From NCBI GenBank assembly GCA_016845585.1, contig JAERSO010000132.1, positions 51,324-115,323 on the forward strand: DNA of 64,000 bases, written 5' to 3'. Shown one piece after another: positions 60,407 to 64,000 of this stretch. The translations under genes were made by a program, and so were the position numbers. How positions within the stretch are numbered: position 1 is the first letter of the stretch; the number at the start of each line of letters is the position of its first letter. The notes beneath the pieces were generated by a model that saw only the letters and a program-made list of their open reading frames with translations, made no database searches and was not told the DNA's origin. This DNA is from Acidimicrobiaceae bacterium. Its GTDB lineage: Bacteria > Actinomycetota > Acidimicrobiia > Acidimicrobiales > Aldehydirespiratoraceae.

Positions 60407-63400
60407 TCACTCGTCGTGAACGAGCTGGGCCAAACGCGCCCGACCGTCCATGACCAGAAAGCCCCGGCCGGGGACCTCGAGGCGAGGTAGCCGGCTCGGA
60501 AGGGGTGCACTGAGGAAGTCGCCGTCCAGCGGTTCGGGCTGCAGCAGGATCCCGGCCCGAGAGGAAGCGACCTCCGTTGCCCAATGCCCGAACGACTGAC
60601 GGAGCCGGGTCACCGAGGTAGCGGCGATGACGTGCACTCCGGCCGGTGGATCGGCGACCAAGCGGCTGAGTTCGCCCGCGGCGTCATCGACCTGCAGGCA
60701 GTTGTCGACGAGGACGAGCGTCGGCACCCCGTCGGTCAGTACGTCGCCCAGCTGGTCCGGTGCGACGGGTGCCACCCCGAGGGTTCCGGCCAACGTCGAC
60801 TGGCCGACGACCACCACCGATGACGCCAACCGACCGATCGTGGTCAGGGCAGTGGTGCGGCCACTGCGGGCGGGGCCGAGCACCAGTGCGTGCTCACCGC
60901 GATGAAGGAAGAGCGACGCGGGCTCGAGGTCGTGGTCGGCCACCGCGATTCTGAGTTCGGTGGTCGGGCCCTGGACCACCGCAGCGTCCACGGACCACGA
61001 GGGAATCGACGACCCGAGGATGCCGACGTCGAACGGGACCGACGATGGGCGAGCGCTCGCCCAGACGGCCGCGGCCTGATCGAGCGAGGGAGCCGAGCGC
61101 ATGATGTGCAGAAGCGAGCCATCGCCAACGCGACGGGCACGCCCGGGCGGTAGATCGTCATCACTGACCGGCAACCCGAATCGGAGCGCGTCAGCGGCGT
61201 CGCCGAAGTGATGGAGCAGGACGGTGCTCGCCGTGGCCGCAAGTGCGGTCGGGAGCTCGGCAGCTCGTCGAACCGATGCCGCCACGACCACGCCGACCGC
61301 GGGGCCGTCCGCCCAGATGCGTGCGAGTTGTGCGTGGAGGTGGCTCTCTCGGATCGGGTCGTGCGCTCGTTCGAGTCCACCGAGATCGTCGATGACCAGA
61401 ACGATGTCGGCTCGGCCACACGACTCGTCCGCTCGACGGCCGGTGATCTCGTCGTCGAGACGGCGAATCAGCCGACGCCGCCGCTCAGTTTCGATCGGGC
61501 CGACGACGGAACCCACCGACGCGAGCTGCCCGAGGGCACCGAGGTCACCGGCATCGAGGTCGATCACGTGGACGTGAGCATCGGCGTCGACTGCTGTGAA
61601 CGCCGCTTCGGCAAGGGTGGTCGTGGCCCCACTTCGTGGTCCGCCGACGACCACCAGATGACCGTCGCTCGGGCACCAACCCTCGACCCGCGTGCACTGG
61701 CTGTCCGGGTCGTCGACCAACCACCAGCCCGCGGCCTCCCGATCGACCTCGGGAGGCAGCGGCGCCGGCCAGGGTGCGCGCGGCCTCGGGCGTTCCGCCC
61801 ACGCCGCGCCGATCGTGTCGACCAACCGTTCGAGATCGGTTGGTCGATCGTCGGCACGCGCCAGGGTTGCATCCGGCGGCACGGTCGCGGCCTCGCCGAC
61901 AACCCTCGTGAGAATCGGTGCGTGTCCTGCAGTGCGACCGGTGACGAGGGCCGATTGGAATGAGACCAGCTCGGCAGGGCCGAGGCGAGCGATTGCGCGG
62001 CCCGGCCGCGAGCGGGAGATCGCGGCCGCGTCGGGTGCACCGATCACATCGACCGAATCGTGGGAGTCGGTGACCCGCAACGCGATCCGACATCCGGCGT
62101 TGGCGCGGATGTCGTCGGTGACGACGCCGGCGGGTCGCTGAGTGGCGAGCACGAGGTGCACGCCGAGACTCCGGCCCCGCTGAGCGATGCCGACCAGCGC
62201 GTCGAGGAAATCCGGGAGTTCGGTGGCGAGCGTGGCGAACTCGTCGATCACCACAACGAGGCGGGGCAGGGCTTCCTCGCCCTTCCCCACCGAACGAAAC
62301 GCAGCGATGTCTTGAGCCCCAGCCGCACGCAGCCGATGCTCCCGATGACGGAGCTCCGCCTCGAGACAGTGCAGGGCCCGAGCGGCCAACGACTGATCGA
62401 GGTCGGTGACGAATCCGGCGACATGCGGGAGTGCATGGCAACAATCGAAAGCCGCTCCGCCCTTGTAGTCGATCAACACGAAGGCGCAGTGCTCGGGATC
62501 GTGCGAGGCGGCAATGCCCGCGATCATGGATCGGAGCAGCTCCGACTTGCCGGAACCGGTCGTGCCGGCGACGAGCACATGTGGCCCGTCCGCGATCAGG
62601 TCGAGTTCGACCGGTCCGTGGGAATCTGCGCCGATGACCGCGACGAGCGAATCGACGCCGGCCGTGGTCTGCCAACGCCCGACGATCTCCGACGGACCGC
62701 CGCCGTTCACCTCGAGCGTCTCGAGGAGAGGCACTGAATCGGGAATGCCGGCGTCGCGCCGCTGGAGCGCAGGATCATCGAGCTGGGCGAGTCGTCGGGC
62801 CACGCAGAGCGCGGTCGCCACCGGAAGGCACCAGCTCGCGCCGGCCGTGCCCGGTCGTCCCGCGCGGGGATCGCGGTGAGTGACTCGTTCCTCGTCGACT
62901 TCGAGGAGATCCGTGCATCCGGCGGGCAGGCGATCGATCGCGGGAGCGATCACGATGAGGGCGGCGCGTGCATGGCTGATCAAGCGCCGACCGACGGTGT
63001 GACGAGCACCGAACGCGGCGGGGTCGTCGAGAAGACCGACGACAACCGTTGCGTCGTCCGCGATCTCGACGAGTCCTCGGTCAGCCAGGTCGACATCAGC
63101 CGTCGTGCCGACGAGCACACCGGCCTCCCCGTCGATCGGGTCGGCGCAGTGCGGGAGGAGCCGGCACCACCGCCATGATGCCACCGAGTCGTTCGAGGTG
63201 GCGAGGACGAGGCGAACCGCCGAGGGTCCGTGGTGCACGGCAAGCTGGGCGACCAGTGCTCGAGCCAGCGCCTGGGCGTCGGGTCGCGGGCCGACGATCC
63301 CGACGACGCAACCGACACCGAGATCAACTTCCATGGGCACGTCCGCCAGCGCCGGCCCGCCCGAGATCGCCTCGATCGCGAGCACGCTCGGCTCAGCCGA

Positions 63401-64000
63401 GGTGTCTCCTTCGACATGAAGCGGCGGGTTGAAGGTCGAATCGATCGTGCCCACGCCCAACCGAAACGAATCCAGATCCGTGGCTGATCGTTCCCAGACG
63501 CGCGAAGACAGTCGCGACGCTCGCTCGACGACCTCGTCCGTGTGGGGCACGAGTGATCGACGCCGCGCGGCCTCGGCCGCGCCGAGAATCGGCAACCTGG
63601 CTGAGAGCGAGGCACAGGATTCGCGGTCGCGTTGAGCGGTTCGTCGGTGCTCGCGCTCCGCCCGGTGGCGGCGCTCCCACCACATGCCGACGGTGATGAA
63701 CGGCCCCAATGCAGCGAAGACGGCAAGCATCGGCGAGAGGAGAAGGGCGACGACGGCTCCGCCGACCAGCGGCATGATGATGCCGGCGATCGACAGCGGC
63801 TCACGAGGAGGGGGGTCGGGCGGCTTGGCGGGAACGATGATCGCCGCCGGGTCGATGGCCGGGGTCAGCCGGGGTGGTCGATTGAACGGCACGACGCCAC
63901 CGACCAGGCCGATCCCCTCTTCCACGGTTACCGAGGGCATGTCGGCCCAGGTCCTGTCGTCCGCCGACAACAGAACCCGGGCCGTTGTTTTCGCCGGGAC
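60407..64000 (-). CDS. EssC/EccC-like FtsK-SpoIIIE ATPase with multiple ATPase modules, N-terminus outside window
   Basis: The frame is open from the stop at 60407-60409 to the window end, so at least 1,197 residues are present. Near the window end, GLVGGVVPFNRPPRL and two hydrophobic helices (IAGIIMPLVGGAVVALLL, MLAVFAALGPFITVGMW) follow the position where homologues carry an FHA domain; none is visible. ATPase 1 has a full Walker A (GTTGSGKSELL) and Walker B (VVVIDEFA). ATPases 2 and 3 have degenerate P-loops, GGPRSGATTTL and GPARSGRTTAL, both without the Lys. The protein resembles the type VII secretion motor; here no WXG100 genes are seen. Its end converges with the HIT-like gene. Confidence 0.88.
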   Translation of the reverse strand, partial: VPAKTTARVLLSADDRTWADMPSVTVEEGIGLVGGVVPFNRPPRLTPAIDPAAIIVPAKPPDPPPREPLSIAGIIMPLVGGAVVALLLSPMLAVFAALGPFITVGMWWERRHRAEREHRRTAQRDRESCASLSARLPILGAAEAARRRSLVPHTDEVVERASRLSSRVWERSATDLDSFRLGVGTIDSTFNPPLHVEGDTSAEPSVLAIEAISGGPALADVPMEVDLGVGCVVGIVGPRPDAQALARALVAQLAVHHGPSAVRLVLATSNDSVASWRWCRLLPHCADPIDGEAGVLVGTTADVDLADRGLVEIADDATVVVGLLDDPAAFGARHTVGRRLISHARAALIVIAPAIDRLPAGCTDLLEVDEERVTHRDPRAGRPGTAGASWCLPVATALCVARRLAQLDDPALQRRDAGIPDSVPLLETLEVNGGGPSEIVGRWQTTAGVDSLVAVIGADSHGPVELDLIADGPHVLVAGTTGSGKSELLRSMIAGIAASHDPEHCAFVLIDYKGGAAFDCCHALPHVAGFVTDLDQSLAARALHCLEAELRHREHRLRAAGAQDIAAFRSVGKGEEALPRLVVVIDEFATLATELPDFLDALVGIAQRGRSLGVHLVLATQRPAGVVTDDIRANAGCRIALRVTDSHDSVDVIGAPDAAAISRSRPGRAIARLGPAELVSFQSALVTGRTAGHAPILTRVVGEAATVPPDATLARADDRPTDLERLVDTIGAAWAERPRPRAPWPAPLPPEVDREAAGWWLVDDPDSQCTRVEGWCPSDGHLVVVGGPRSGATTTLAEAAFTAVDADAHVHVIDLDAGDLGALGQLASVGSVVGPIETERRRRLIRRLDDEITGRRADESCGRADIVLVIDDLGGLERAHDPIRESHLHAQLARIWADGPAVGVVVAASVRRAAELPTALAATASTVLLHHFGDAADALRFGLPVSDDDLPPGRARRVGDGSLLHIMRSAPSLDQAAAVWASARPSSVPFDVGILGSSIPSWSVDAAVVQGPTTELRIAVADHDLEPASLFLHRGEHALVLGPARSGRTTALTTIGRLASSVVVVGQSTLAGTLGVAPVAPDQLGDVLTDGVPTLVLVDNCLQVDDAAGELSRLVADPPAGVHVIAATSVTRLRQSFGHWATEVASSRAGILLQPEPLDGDFLSAPLPSRLPRLEVPGRGFLVMDGRARLAQLVHDE

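Noticed and set aside
1..64000. CRISPR arrays, rRNA and tRNA genes
   Set aside because: No regularly spaced identical repeats, no rRNA-like stretches, and no cloverleaf I could recognise by eye; a dedicated tRNA scan was not possible.

Overview
The window is high-GC, densely packed bacterial DNA. Many genes overlap by four bases (ATGA or GTGA), GTG starts are common, and intergenic gaps are mostly under 150 bases. The content points to an actinobacterium, most likely of the class Acidimicrobiia: a short ValRS with an archaeal-type N-terminus, a stand-alone LigD-type polymerase, AbiEi/DUF559 proteins, an FHA/EssC-like FtsK ATPase, DUF6356 and Lrp/AsnC proteins. The lineage is inferred from gene style; there is no rRNA in the window. 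I saw no rRNA, tRNA, CRISPR array or intact insertion sequence.

Layout. 1-4.5 kb: end of a cysteine hydrolase, a methyltransferase, an MFS exporter, a VOC protein, and a translationally coupled ArsR/AHSA1 pair. 4.5-12.2 kb: a plastic zone with a REP-like palindrome, a TPR-gene remnant, a decayed metallophosphoesterase/membrane/hydrolase gene, an EAL + ATP-grasp operon abutting a frameshifted SnoaL-like remnant, small enzymes, and a broken tyrosine recombinase with a repeat-rich upstream region. 12.3-26.7 kb: housekeeping and metabolic genes (acyl-CoA dehydrogenase behind a palindromic operator, GGDEF protein, beta-CASP hydrolase, PEP synthase coupled to a P-type ATPase, TSUP exporter, AzlC/AzlD pair, ValRS). 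26.7-31.3 kb: a response-regulator/RCC1 chimeric pseudogene, a TauD-like dioxygenase, a membrane gene lacking a visible start, an AbiEi-DUF559 nuclease-like gene bracketed by three copies of a hairpin repeat, and a phytanoyl-CoA-dioxygenase-like gene. 31.3-46.4 kb: threonine aldolase, a secreted acidic protein, 2-hydroxyacid dehydrogenase opposite a ROK kinase, LigD polymerase, ilvD-TetR, a GIDE-LemA fusion, arylamine N-acetyltransferase, aminotransferase, FAH-family hydrolase and shikimate kinase. 46.4-54.1 kb: a NamZ-type lipoprotein, a quinone oxidoreductase coupled to an AhpD-like gene, an alpha/beta hydrolase, an Lrp regulator, nitroreductase, O-methyltransferase and MscS channel. 54.2-57.5 kb: a molybdate/tungstate ABC operon (HTH-TOBE, ModA, ModB, ModC, SDR), every junction overlapping by four bases. 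57.5-64 kb: a prolyl-oligopeptidase-family peptidase, a HIT-like gene and the C-terminal bulk of an EssC/FtsK ATPase that runs off the end.

The most striking observation is at 48913-49884. Two consecutive reading frames of an AhpD-like protein lie in the same phase, separated only by a TGA at 49525-49527 that falls exactly at the second position of the family's CxxCxxxH redox motif (here C-F-Y-U-L-L-A-H). A perfect 8-bp stem with a 5-nt loop, G in the second loop position, starts 16 nt after the TGA. This is what a bacterial selenocysteine (SECIS) site looks like, so I annotate one 323-residue selenoprotein. A second point of interest is the palindromic repeat family flanking the DUF559 gene.
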